Shown here: one piece after another, positions 41,756 through 50,602 of the stretch
Layout: the number at the start of each line of letters is the position of its first letter
Numbering within the stretch: the stretch's first letter is position 1
NCBI RefSeq assembly: GCF_000786105.1
Contig: NZ_JTEV01000020.1
Coordinates: forward strand, 1-64,000
DNA length: 64,000 nt
Source: Bdellovibrio sp. ArHS
GTDB taxonomy: Bacteria; Bdellovibrionota; Bdellovibrionia; Bdellovibrionales; Bdellovibrionaceae
Reading direction: 5' to 3'
Notes under the pieces: generated by a model
Seen by the model: the letters and a program-made list of their open reading frames with translations, nothing else
What the model was told of the DNA's origin: nothing
The model's database searches: none
Made by a program: the position numbers and the translations under genes

Positions 41756-44419
41756 ATGGTTTCGAATCAACGCATTGTGCTTCTCGGTTTGGCTTTTTCA
41801 ACGCTGCTTCTTTCTGCGTGTACGAAAGAAACAGTGATCGAAAAGCAGGCGCCGAACAACATGCTTGAGTCGTTCACAACAAGCACTGTGGATGCCTGTA
41901 CCAACAAATCCTGTATCACCATTCAAAAAGCCTCTTTAGGCAAAGTTTTCCTGTTGATTTCGTCTGGAAAAACAGCGGGCTCTACACCGCAGTGGTATGA
42001 TCTTAAACCACAGGTTGTGACATTCGATAAGTCGGGCGGTCGTATTGCCTTGCTCGCGCAAAACTACAATAGCATCTACAAAGAAATTCAAACGGTGAAT
42101 CTGCTTCAGACCTTTGAGGTGATCTCTGAAGACGCCACCTCGATCACTTTTGACTGGGGGCAGGGGTTAAAAAGCTTTGTCCAGCAGCGTTCTTACGACA
42201 CGGATATGCCGCGCGGGAACAGTGATGACTTGACGGAAAGTTCGTTGCCTTCATTGGTGGTCGAAGATTCTTTTGTCCGCGGTATCAAGTTCGATGAAAA
42301 GAACATCGAGCTTGAACAAATCATCAAAATCCGTTCGGACTTAGTCAAATCGGGCCCTGATCGCAGTACTTCGACGGTCGAAAATCGGGAAGAAACTGTC
42401 GCCATGAATGTGCAAATCCGCGCCTACAATCTGACGCCGGATTTTCGCCCTAAAGAATACGACAAAACCCGTCGCGTGGGATTCTTCGTCACGAAAATTG
42501 GTAAAAAGGAACACAGCAAAGATATCATTAATTTGATCACTAAATGGGATCTGTCAGAAAAAAAAGGTCCCATCGTCGTGCGCATTTCTGATGCTGTGCC
42601 GGAACAATACCTGGAAGCGGTAAAAGAAGGCGCTCTTTACTGGAATAAAGTTTTTGGGCGCGAAGTGATTGCGGTAAAAGCTCACATAGACCCGCAAGCA
42701 GGGCCAGAAGATCGCAGTATCATGATTCGCTGGATTCCCTGGGAGGATTCGGGGGCAGCCTATGCCATGGGCCAATCAGACCCATTGACTGGTGAAGTTT
42801 TACGCGCGCAGGTTTTTATGCCTTCGGTATTTACGAAGGTGGGCTCTGCGGATTTGGTGCATTTGAATAATGACACACCGGTGGCTCCCGGTGCGATCGC
42901 CTGCGATTTGACTCAAACCTTGGCCGATTTGAATGAGATCGCCAAGGAAGCTAACGACTCACAAAGACTGCGCCTGGCGCAGGACGGTGTGCGCGCGACT
43001 GTGGCCCACGAACTGGGTCATGCTCTGGGACTTCGTCATAATTTCGCAGGTTCTTTTTCTGCTAAAGTTTCGGCCAAGGATATTGAGTCCGCCGCGAAAA
43101 ACTATCTAAAAGATCCCCAGCATCAAGGTCTTGAAACTTCGACCAGTATCATGGACTACGTCAGTGGCATTGACGATGTCTTGATGTCGGCGCGGCTGAA
43201 GTATGCACCGCTGTCCTATGATAAGATGGCGATGGATTGGGCTTATTCATTGGATCACTCGGCACTTGACGAAAAGATCTCTCGTTACTGTACGGATGAT
43301 GATATCGCGTTAGCCGCCAGTCAGTCGTTGCAGATTTATGGTTGCGAACGATTTGATGCCGGAAACAATCCTCTGTTACGCAAGTATCTTGATACGAAGT
43401 ACGAAAAAGAAAATTTCGTAAAGGTTTTATTTGCCTCCATCATCGGCCGTCTTTATCCCGCCGATCAGCCAACTGTTGTGAATGATCTGGACAGTGTTCT
43501 TCAGGATACGGTCAAGTGGGGTAAGGTCAATCTGGAGACCTTGAAGTTTGTCAGCCAGGTTCTTTTTGATCGCACAGTGAACTCTATGCCTGCTGCGGTC
43601 TTTGCTTCCATTGAAAGTGTAAAGTCGGGACAAATTCATTATTACAAAGCCGGTATGGATGAGGCTTTGGCGCGAGAACGCAATCGTTCCCTAGTCGAAG
43701 CGGGTGGTTACTCTGCGATTTTGAATGATCTTTGGAGAAACAGTGACGCCTCTATTGCCAAAGACTTTATCGAAAGACAGATCGTTGAATTGGCCAGCAG
43801 TCCCTATTTTGTCCAAGGAAAAACTTTGGGGGGACGCGAGTACGTTTTGACGACGGAACAACAAAATCGCATTCTGGCCTTCCTTCAGCAGTTGGTGCTT
43901 TTAAATAAGAAAACACTGGCGTCGGGTCTTGCGACGATGTTGCCGAAGATCGATGAAAGCGAAACGGATCAAAGGGGAGCGCCTTCTATCGTCAGTCAGA
44001 TTTTGCCTCGGAATCTGGTGACGGCGCACGATGCGGATGTCCTGGCAACTCTTTACCTTGATCTTACGGCTGTCGACAACGGTGAACAAACACTGCGCGT
44101 TGGTGCTGGATTGACGAAAGAATTGAAAGTCCCTCGTGCTTATCTTTCCGCGGAAGAGCGCACGAAGTGGATGAATTTGCTGTCGTCTCGCGGATTGAGA
44201 TTTGATGTTGAGATGAGAAAGTCTTTGGTGCGCAGTGAGCAATTCAATAAAGTGACAGCGGTACTTAAAGAGGTCGATCCTAATTTAGATCTTCAGACCG
44301 TAAAAAAACCGGCCGAACTTGCAGCTCAGCTTCTTAATCAGGGGTTGGTGGATTCTGCCGGTTCTGTTTGGCTTGCCGGCGAAATTAACGTCTTATTGGC
44401 GCTGGATAAACTGCGCTAA
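41756..44419 (+). CDS. Lipoprotein zinc metalloprotease
   Basis: The 887-residue protein has a lipoprotein signal with lipobox LLSAC (Cys22). The zinc site HELGHALGLRHNFAG begins at residue 418 (HExxHxxGxxH), and STSIMDYVSG about 40 residues later forms the Met-turn. The catalytic domain resembles the large zinc-dependent metalloprotease group with DUF4953/DUF5117-like parts. The N-terminal 250 residues and C-terminal 400 helical residues are accessory. A membrane-anchored protease in the periplasm or on the outer surface is inferred. About 340 bases separate it from the preceding gene on this strand. Confidence 0.88.
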   Translation: MVSNQRIVLLGLAFSTLLLSACTKETVIEKQAPNNMLESFTTSTVDACTNKSCITIQKASLGKVFLLISSGKTAGSTPQWYDLKPQVVTFDKSGGRIALLAQNYNSIYKEIQTVNLLQTFEVISEDATSITFDWGQGLKSFVQQRSYDTDMPRGNSDDLTESSLPSLVVEDSFVRGIKFDEKNIELEQIIKIRSDLVKSGPDRSTSTVENREETVAMNVQIRAYNLTPDFRPKEYDKTRRVGFFVTKIGKKEHSKDIINLITKWDLSEKKGPIVVRISDAVPEQYLEAVKEGALYWNKVFGREVIAVKAHIDPQAGPEDRSIMIRWIPWEDSGAAYAMGQSDPLTGEVLRAQVFMPSVFTKVGSADLVHLNNDTPVAPGAIACDLTQTLADLNEIAKEANDSQRLRLAQDGVRATVAHELGHALGLRHNFAGSFSAKVSAKDIESAAKNYLKDPQHQGLETSTSIMDYVSGIDDVLMSARLKYAPLSYDKMAMDWAYSLDHSALDEKISRYCTDDDIALAASQSLQIYGCERFDAGNNPLLRKYLDTKYEKENFVKVLFASIIGRLYPADQPTVVNDLDSVLQDTVKWGKVNLETLKFVSQVLFDRTVNSMPAAVFASIESVKSGQIHYYKAGMDEALARERNRSLVEAGGYSAILNDLWRNSDASIAKDFIERQIVELASSPYFVQGKTLGGREYVLTTEQQNRILAFLQQLVLLNKKTLASGLATMLPKIDESETDQRGAPSIVSQILPRNLVTAHDADVLATLYLDLTAVDNGEQTLRVGAGLTKELKVPRAYLSAEERTKWMNLLSSRGLRFDVEMRKSLVRSEQFNKVTAVLKEVDPNLDLQTVKKPAELAAQLLNQGLVDSAGSVWLAGEINVLLALDKLR

Positions 44420-44568
44420 AGTTTTGTCTAAACTTTAATCACCCGCTCACTCAAAACGTCGCTTTTAAGCAGGGCGTTTCAGGGTGAGACGGGATTCCCC
44501 TCTCAAGTCGCATATAACTCAGTCCTGCTGGTCCGCCTCTTGCCTCTCTATCTGGCATGGAGGCTTTT

Positions 44569-45225
44569 ATGAAAACATCTTTCTTTAACAAATCAGTGAT
44601 GGGAATCTTGGTCCTCGCGGCTTTGTCCTTGTCCGCTTGTGCGAAGAAAGAATCCAGTGCAACTCGCGTTGCAGGTCGCAGCAACACTCCGGCGGTCACT
44701 CAGCCTAATGCCGTGAACAACTGTGGCAATGCCTCTATGAATGTCGGAAAGATTTACGACTACTATAACTCTGCAAATTTTGAATCACAGGTGAAGAGTT
44801 TTGTATCAGCCACTTTGGATCCACAAACTTTAGGTACGATCAGCGGTAACATCAATGATAAAACGGGCATCGATTTTTTAGGCGCTTTCAAGTTTGACTC
44901 CAGCGGTAATTTGATTGCGGGCTCTTCCAGCGTGACTATTAAGATTTTCGACTCTTATGTGGGGCAGTCTTATAACGGACAGGTGATTCAGCCCTATCAG
45001 GTTGAGTTCGCCGCGGCGTCTTCAGGAACTATCAACCGCAACACGCGTCAATTCACTGTCAAGTTCAGCGATTCTTATGGTGACATCGTATTCCAAGGTC
45101 AGTACGACGGAACTTTAGCGCAGGGGAATGTGACTTATCAAAACCGCACAGCGGTCAATGGATATTCTCCAGCTTCAGGCACTTTGGGGCAGTTCAAAGC
45201 CTACACTTGTTCACTGATCCAATAA
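44569..45225 (+). CDS. Lipoprotein of unknown function
   Basis: The ATG at 44569 with a GGAGG site is preferred over 44557. The 218-residue protein has a lipoprotein signal (LSLSAC) and a mature part with strands and Asn/Gly turns (GKIYDYYNSANF, SSVTIKIFDSY, NRNTRQFTVKF, GDIVFQGQYDGTL). The pattern suggests a beta-sandwich or small barrel. Cys near both ends of the mature part (NNCGNA and YTCSLIQ) could form a disulfide. I do not recognise the family. Confidence 0.7.
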   Translation: MKTSFFNKSVMGILVLAALSLSACAKKESSATRVAGRSNTPAVTQPNAVNNCGNASMNVGKIYDYYNSANFESQVKSFVSATLDPQTLGTISGNINDKTGIDFLGAFKFDSSGNLIAGSSSVTIKIFDSYVGQSYNGQVIQPYQVEFAAASSGTINRNTRQFTVKFSDSYGDIVFQGQYDGTLAQGNVTYQNRTAVNGYSPASGTLGQFKAYTCSLIQ

Positions 45226-45273
45226 TAAGCGCTGCGTCTTGCTTCACCCCCTGTCGAGTTTAAAGATAGGGGA

Positions 45274-46380
45274 ATGCCTCAACGTTTCATCTTTGATTCT
45301 GCCATGCTTAATTCTGTTGTCGGTGGTCATTCAGCCATCGAGATTCCCAGACTCAATATTCATTCTGTCGAGGCCGCCAGTTCTTTTCTGTTAAGCTATG
45401 GTTTTGATGTCACCCAAGAAAGTGATCTTGAAAAACTTTGGTATTATCATCGCCGGGCCTTAGTTCTGATGCTGGAAAAATTGGGCTTTGAAGAAAAAGA
45501 ACTTCCTGAAATTTTCCGGGATCGTCGCCAACTGGGGGATATTCGGCAGCTTCTGATTTACGCAAGTTCGCAGGACCCCCAGAATGTTCAACTGCAGCGC
45601 TGGGCCTGTGCGATCATTCGCTGCATGCATGTCTTTGTTCACGCCGAAAATGATTTATTCAGTTCTTTTTCTGAAGAAATTCAGTCGCAGATTCTATCGC
45701 CTTTTCAGGAATGCATCCGCTACGATGGCACGACTCACCGAACCTTTCTGCAAAGTTCCTCAGGCTCGGAACAAATTTTGGCTCCGATTGAGCTTTTGGG
45801 ATTCGAGGTCAAACCTTTCAAGACGTCTTCTAGTACGGTGATCAAACTTTTAGCTAAGCCGGATGCTTTAGCGATGAAAATTTTTGATAAGTTGGGTGTC
45901 CGTTTTATCACAAGAAATCTTTTCGACACCTTTCAGGTGGTGCGGTTCCTGGTTAAAGAAAATGTGATCAGCTTTCCGCATATCATGCCGGATCAAAGTT
46001 CTAACAATCTTTATCCGGTGAATGCCTTTATGGAAGTCTGCGACGATTTAGCCCACCGTCTGGATACGTTGGATGAACAGAGCATTCAGGCGGCCTTTGA
46101 TCAAAAGCTTTCTGAACTGGGCGACAATGTTCAATATCTGCGCAAGGAAAATTTCTTTTCCGGCGCGGATTATAAGTTTATTAAATTTATTTCGCGCAAG
46201 CTGATTCATATCAAACCGCAAGGAAGTAAAGAGGCTTTCAGCTTCTTCTATCCATTTGAAGTGCAGATCATGGATCAAGCCGCTCATGAGAAAATCTTAT
46301 CGGGTCCCTCAGAGCATCAAGCGTACAAAGAAAGACAGCGAACAGCGGCAAGAAAACGTTTGTTCCCTGAGATGAGTTAA
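45274..46380 (+). CDS. TIGR04552-like protein with a possible RelA/SpoT-type fold
   Basis: This 368-residue cytoplasmic protein resembles the family I know as TIGR04552, found in myxobacteria and Bdellovibrio. The segment IKLLAKPDALAMKIFDKLGVRFITRNLFDTFQVV, about residues 188-222, reads like the helix-plus-strand of RelA/SpoT synthetase domains (KIYDLLGIRIIV...D.Y.V). FSFFYPFEVQIMD near residue 325 resembles the EIQIR-type strand. This is a remote likeness, not an identification. It is followed after one base by plsC, so the two are cotranscribed. Confidence 0.75.
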   Translation: MPQRFIFDSAMLNSVVGGHSAIEIPRLNIHSVEAASSFLLSYGFDVTQESDLEKLWYYHRRALVLMLEKLGFEEKELPEIFRDRRQLGDIRQLLIYASSQDPQNVQLQRWACAIIRCMHVFVHAENDLFSSFSEEIQSQILSPFQECIRYDGTTHRTFLQSSSGSEQILAPIELLGFEVKPFKTSSSTVIKLLAKPDALAMKIFDKLGVRFITRNLFDTFQVVRFLVKENVISFPHIMPDQSSNNLYPVNAFMEVCDDLAHRLDTLDEQSIQAAFDQKLSELGDNVQYLRKENFFSGADYKFIKFISRKLIHIKPQGSKEAFSFFYPFEVQIMDQAAHEKILSGPSEHQAYKERQRTAARKRLFPEMS

Positions 46381-46381
46381 T

Positions 46382-47119
46382 ATGTTTTGGAAGTTGCTTT
46401 CATATCCGCGTTCAATCCTAGGCCTTATTTATTTTCCGATTCACACAGCACTGTGTTCGACCGCGTTGATCATTGTGAATTTGACGATGAACAAGAGATC
46501 TCTTGAAGATAAAATTGTCGTTCTCTGGACTCGTGGCGCGTGCTGGATGTTCGGTGTGGATGTCGTTGTCAAGGGTCTTGAAAATCAGCCTTCGGGCGGA
46601 TTTATCTACGTCTTCAATCACACCAGTTTCTTCGATATTTTTGCCATGAATGGTTATTTGGAAAGTTTTCGTTTCGGCGCTAAGATCGAACTTTTCCGCA
46701 TTCCTGTTTTTGGCCCAGCGATGCGTCGCGCGGGGATCTTGCCGATTGCGCGGGATCGTCGCGAAGAAGTTTTCAAGGTTTATAAAGAAGCCGAAACAAG
46801 AATCAAGGCCGGGGAGCGTTTTGCCTTAGCGCCTGAAGGAACCCGTCAGGTTACCGAAACCTTGGGCTCTTTTAAGTCCGGACCTTTCATCTTTGCGATC
46901 AATGCCAAGTCGCCGATTGTGCCCGTCGTTGTTAAAGGAGCCGCGGCCATTTTGCCGAAAGGTCATCTTATCCCCAATTGGGGAGTGTGGAAACGCACGG
47001 TCACGTTGCACGTGTTGCCACCAGTGGATGCAACTCAATACGCTCTAGAAAACCGCCCGCAACTGCAAGAGAAAGTGCGCCACATGATGGCACCGTACTT
47101 TCCCGAGGCGCAATTATAA
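46382..47119 (+). CDS. plsC: 1-acyl-sn-glycerol-3-phosphate acyltransferase
   Basis: The 245-residue membrane enzyme makes phosphatidic acid from lysophosphatidic acid. Conserved acyltransferase blocks are FNHTSFFDIF (HX4D, about residues 79-84), the substrate region GAKIELFRIPVFGPAMRRAGILPI, and APEGTRQ (EGTR). A membrane helix lies near residues 8-35. It follows the TIGR04552-like gene by one base and precedes a DUF962 gene by 16 bases. Confidence 0.93.
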   Translation: MFWKLLSYPRSILGLIYFPIHTALCSTALIIVNLTMNKRSLEDKIVVLWTRGACWMFGVDVVVKGLENQPSGGFIYVFNHTSFFDIFAMNGYLESFRFGAKIELFRIPVFGPAMRRAGILPIARDRREEVFKVYKEAETRIKAGERFALAPEGTRQVTETLGSFKSGPFIFAINAKSPIVPVVVKGAAAILPKGHLIPNWGVWKRTVTLHVLPPVDATQYALENRPQLQEKVRHMMAPYFPEAQL

Positions 47120-47135
47120 AATCAACGGAGTGCCC

Positions 47136-47429
47136 ATGAAAAACTTCGCAGAGTTTTGGCCGTTTTATTTACAAGAGCATGCAAAGCCTTTGAATCGTCG
47201 ACTGCATTTTGTCGGAACTTTTTTTGTGCACATCGTTTTTATTTACGCGATCTTTGCGCAGGCGTGGCTGGCTTTGTGGCTGTTACCAGTGATCGGATAC
47301 GGTTTTGCCTGGGTGGGGCATTTCGTCGTTGAAAGAAATCGCCCGGCGACCTTTAAGTATCCGCTCTGGTCTTTGCGGGGCGATTTTAAAATGTTCTATT
47401 TGATGTGCCGGGGAAAGCTCTGGACGTAG
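47136..47429 (+). CDS. DUF962/Mpo1-like membrane protein
   Basis: The ATG at 47136 has a GGAG site; GTG at 47130 is an alternative. The protein has 97 residues with two hydrophobic helices. The family landmarks are FWPFYLQEHAKPLNRRLHFVGT at the N-terminus and FAWVGHFVVERNRPATFKYPLWSLRGDFKMF. The conserved His residues (EH, LH, GH) are those needed for Fe-dependent oxidation of 2-hydroxy fatty acids in yeast Mpo1. That activity for this copy is inferred. Linkage to plsC suggests a lipid role. Confidence 0.85.
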   Translation: MKNFAEFWPFYLQEHAKPLNRRLHFVGTFFVHIVFIYAIFAQAWLALWLLPVIGYGFAWVGHFVVERNRPATFKYPLWSLRGDFKMFYLMCRGKLWT

Positions 47430-47434
47430 GCTGT

Positions 47435-48808
47435 TCAGTTTTTAATGACGTCCCAATGAAGGTTGCCGATAGAGCTGCGCAGTTTTACCTGGCTGCTGCC
47501 AGTATCCACGTGAATTTGCACTTTCGAATTCGGTAACGGCTCAATTTGCGTTAAACGTAAAATCTTGGGATTGCGGTGATAAGCCGCTTCGATAGCTTCG
47601 GCAATGTTGTCCCAGCGAATGAAAGGCTCAAAACTTTTTCCCTGATTCGTGCTTTTAAATGCGCCCACAAACCAGGTGCCGTCAGGATGAATGCTGACCG
47701 GGTAAGTTTGTTTGCCAAATTGGGGAATCAGCGTCCAGGTCAGACCGTCTTCAGTGCGATAAACTCCCTCTGAAGAAACCAGGCCACGCACGGAATTTTT
47801 ATTTTCAAAGGCGATCGAGTAAATTTCTCTTTTCATCAAAGCATCTGTCGAAATCGTCAGTGATGAAGGACTTTCTTTTTCTTCGACCAACAGATTTTTT
47901 CTTTTCCACCAAACTTCGCCGTGGCCATCTAATTTACTGATGCCCCAGATGTGCGCTTCCGGTTTTAAAATCTCAACCCGTGCGCGCAGTGGCGGCCCGT
48001 AAGACGACGACTCGGGACGAATCACGATGCCACGATGAGAGTTCGTCACGTAGCCGAGGATTTCCTTTAAAGGCACCGTTTCGCCTTTTTGCGAGATCAG
48101 CACATCGTTATTGCGATAAAGGGCGGCCATCCAGTTTTTCTTCGGATGATAGGCTAAATTGGCAAAATCCGCTCGGGAAACAAAGTGAGTGATATCGACG
48201 TAGCCGACATTGCTTGCATACTGAATCTTAAGAAAGCTTTTACTGATCTCGACAGGAACGATGCGCTGAAGGCGGGGAAGTGTCGTGATCACGCGGCCAT
48301 TGCTGCTGGCTTCTTTGCGCACATAAGTGTCTATCAGGTTCACGTAAACGCCCAGATCGTCATGGCGGGCCTGTAAAAGGTGCAAAGGTAAATAACCCAT
48401 GACGGTCCCGGATCTTTCTTTCACCTTTGCCCAGTAATCGTCGGTCGAAAGAATCTCGAGGGCTGTTTTGGCTGAAACCGTTTTCACCGCAGGGGCGTCG
48501 CTGCGATCCGCACTTAAAAGAACGGCCGAAGATTTGGTGTCTGCGTAGCGCGAAACATGGATGTCGCGAAGGATTTGACCTGCCTGAAGAACGTATTCTT
48601 TTTTATCCCAAGTAGTGCGATAGGCGATTTCAGTTTCCGTGCGCAAGAGTTTCCCGTCGAGGGTGTTTCGACTCACCTGGCCAGAGGGAAAAAGACTGTT
48701 TTTACTGCGAAAGAACGAAATTGCCGCATTCGCATCGGTCGCCAGAGCAGCCCATGAGTTCGAGGATAGAAATAGAAACGCCAATGTCTTTGATACTACG
48801 GACCGCAT
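47435..48808 (-). CDS. Exported SH3-like repeat protein
   Basis: The 457-residue protein has a signal peptide (KTLAFLFLSSNSWA). Residues 70-210 contain SH3-like segments (LQAGQILRDIHVSRYADTKSS, YWAKVKERSGTVMGYLPLHLL, VYVNLIDTYVRKEASSNGRVI, LKIQYASNVGYVDI), the pattern of bacterial SH3 domains that bind cell wall. Residues 330-420 look like a sialidase/BNR-type repeat (SSEGVYRTEDGLTWTLIP, STNQGKSFEPF). A wall-associated role is inferred. It stands alone, with its 3' end 5 bases from the DUF962 gene. Confidence 0.75.
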   Translation of the reverse strand: MRSVVSKTLAFLFLSSNSWAALATDANAAISFFRSKNSLFPSGQVSRNTLDGKLLRTETEIAYRTTWDKKEYVLQAGQILRDIHVSRYADTKSSAVLLSADRSDAPAVKTVSAKTALEILSTDDYWAKVKERSGTVMGYLPLHLLQARHDDLGVYVNLIDTYVRKEASSNGRVITTLPRLQRIVPVEISKSFLKIQYASNVGYVDITHFVSRADFANLAYHPKKNWMAALYRNNDVLISQKGETVPLKEILGYVTNSHRGIVIRPESSSYGPPLRARVEILKPEAHIWGISKLDGHGEVWWKRKNLLVEEKESPSSLTISTDALMKREIYSIAFENKNSVRGLVSSEGVYRTEDGLTWTLIPQFGKQTYPVSIHPDGTWFVGAFKSTNQGKSFEPFIRWDNIAEAIEAAYHRNPKILRLTQIEPLPNSKVQIHVDTGSSQVKLRSSIGNLHWDVIKN

Positions 48809-48925
48809 CTCTCTATTTTGCGGCTTTAGGCTCTGCGCTCAAGACCAGAACTTTTGACCTCCAGACCAAAGTGAAGTACTGGTAAACAGTTCGATTTTCA
48901 ACAGTATTTTAACGCGGAGTGATAA

Positions 48926-49786
48926 ATGGATATCAAAACAATTGGCGTCGTCGGCGCTGGGCAAATGGGGAATGGGATTGCACAGGTGGCAGCGAATTTT
49001 GGATTCAATGTCATCATGATGGACGTAAGTGGTGCGGCCTTGGAAAAAGGGATCGCAACAATTTCTGGTTCTTGTGATCGCATCATCAAAAAAGGCGCAA
49101 TGACTGAGGCGGACAAAGCGACGTTGTTGGGTCGTATTAAAACAGCGCAAGAAGCGGCGGCTTTGCAAGATTGTGATATCGTCATTGAAGCGGCGACAGA
49201 AAATATTGATTTGAAGTTGAAGATCTTTAAAGACCTGGACGCGGCTGTGAAGCCAGAGGCTTTGTTGGTTTCCAACACGTCCTCGATCTCGATCACTAAA
49301 ATTGCGGCGGTGACAAAACGTCCGACCAAAGTTGCGGGAATGCATTTTATGAATCCCGTTCCATTGATGAAACTTGTCGAAGGCATTCGCGGTCTGCAAA
49401 CTTCCGATGAAACTTTTGCGACAGTGAAAGCGTTGGCCGAAAAAATGGACAAAGTTTTTGTTGAATCCGTCAAAGATATGCCCGGCTTTATTGTGAATCG
49501 CATTTTGATGCCAATGATCAATGAGGCGGTTTACACGCTTCACGAGGGCATTGCCTCTGTGGAATCTATCGATGCGGCGATGAAATTGGGAACAAATCAA
49601 CCGATGGGTCCGTTGACTTTGGCCGACTTCATTGGCCTTGATACCTGCCTGGCTATTATGAACGTACTGCATGATGGTTTGGGAGACTCTAAATACCGTC
49701 CTTGTCCGCTTCTTGTAAAGTATGTCGAAGCTGGTTGGTTGGGACGTAAATCAGGTCGTGGTTTCTACGACTATTCAGCGAAATAG
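48926..49786 (+). CDS. hbd: 3-hydroxybutyryl-CoA dehydrogenase
   Basis: A 286-residue NAD(P)-dependent enzyme. The Rossmann motif GVVGAGQMGNGIAQVAANFG is at residues 7-26. MHFMNPVPLMKLVEG holds the catalytic His, DMPGFIVNRILMPMINEA the Glu/Asn region, and GWLGRKSGRGFYDY closes the protein. It oxidises short 3-hydroxyacyl-CoA to acetoacetyl-CoA or runs in reverse. First gene of a unit with crotonase (10-base gap) and icmF (5-base gap), pointing to C4 acyl-CoA metabolism. Confidence 0.95.
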   Translation: MDIKTIGVVGAGQMGNGIAQVAANFGFNVIMMDVSGAALEKGIATISGSCDRIIKKGAMTEADKATLLGRIKTAQEAAALQDCDIVIEAATENIDLKLKIFKDLDAAVKPEALLVSNTSSISITKIAAVTKRPTKVAGMHFMNPVPLMKLVEGIRGLQTSDETFATVKALAEKMDKVFVESVKDMPGFIVNRILMPMINEAVYTLHEGIASVESIDAAMKLGTNQPMGPLTLADFIGLDTCLAIMNVLHDGLGDSKYRPCPLLVKYVEAGWLGRKSGRGFYDYSAK

Positions 49787-49796
49787 GTTTAAGACA

Positions 49797-50597
49797 ATGG
49801 CAAGTTTCACATATAAAACAATTCTGGTTGAACAAAAACCTCATGGCGTGTGGGTGATGACCATCAATCGTCCCGAGTCTTTGAATGCTTTAAATTCCAT
49901 GGTGCTGAACGAGATGGGCGAAGCTCTTCGTCAGATCGGTGAAATGCACTATGACGACGCGCGCGCCCTGATCATTACCGGAGCCGGTGAAAAAGCTTTC
50001 GTGGCCGGAGCAGACATCAAAGAAATTCACGAATTGGATCAGGAAAAAGCCTTAAGTTTTGCGCAACGTGGACAAAGTATTTTCCACGAACTCACTCTTT
50101 TAAAAATCCCTGTGATCGCGGCGGTGAACGGCTTTGCTTTAGGTGGCGGCTGTGAATTGGCGTTGGGTTGCGATTTTATCTACGCTTCTGAAAACGCTAA
50201 GTTCGGTCTTCCTGAAGTCAGTCTGGGACTTATTCCCGGTTTTGGCGGCACAGTTCGCATGGCGCGAGCTATCGGTCAACGTCGGGCGCGCGAACTGACT
50301 TACACAGGTGGCATGCTCACGGCGGCGGAAGCTCACGTTATGGGTCTGGTGAACAAAGTCGTTCCTCAAGCCGAACTCATGAATACCGTGATGAAAACGG
50401 TGGACGCTATTTTAGCGAAAGCTCCGATTGCCGTTGGTTCTGCGAAGAAATCCATCAACCAAGCTTGGGATATGGATGTGGAAGAAGCGCAAAGAAACGA
50501 AGCGAAGATCTTCGCGGATCTTTTCGACTCTGAAGATGTGAAAGAGGGAACAGCTGCTTTCATCGAAAAACGTAAGGCGAACTTTAAAGGTCAATAG
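49797..50597 (+). CDS. Enoyl-CoA hydratase (crotonase)
   Basis: The ATG at 49797 is used; the frame extends upstream into hbd. The 266-residue enzyme hydrates short enoyl-CoA. Motifs: VMTINRPESLNALN, AFVAGADIKEI, NGFALGGGCELALGCDFIYAS with the oxyanion hole, and LPEVSLGLIPGFGGTVRMAR with the catalytic Glu. With hbd it interconverts crotonyl- and acetoacetyl-CoA; with IcmF downstream it takes butyryl-type carbon into that route. Confidence 0.93.
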   Translation: MASFTYKTILVEQKPHGVWVMTINRPESLNALNSMVLNEMGEALRQIGEMHYDDARALIITGAGEKAFVAGADIKEIHELDQEKALSFAQRGQSIFHELTLLKIPVIAAVNGFALGGGCELALGCDFIYASENAKFGLPEVSLGLIPGFGGTVRMARAIGQRRARELTYTGGMLTAAEAHVMGLVNKVVPQAELMNTVMKTVDAILAKAPIAVGSAKKSINQAWDMDVEEAQRNEAKIFADLFDSEDVKEGTAAFIEKRKANFKGQ

Positions 50598-50602
50598 TCC
50601 AA

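Noticed and set aside
48809-48925. Cobalamin riboswitch for the icmF operon
   Set aside because: The leader is only about 117 bases and shows no B12-box-like conserved core.
48839-49672. 277-codon minus-strand frame
   Set aside because: It is the mirror of hbd, whose motifs and length are certain; the frame is His/Arg-rich as expected for an antisense shadow.
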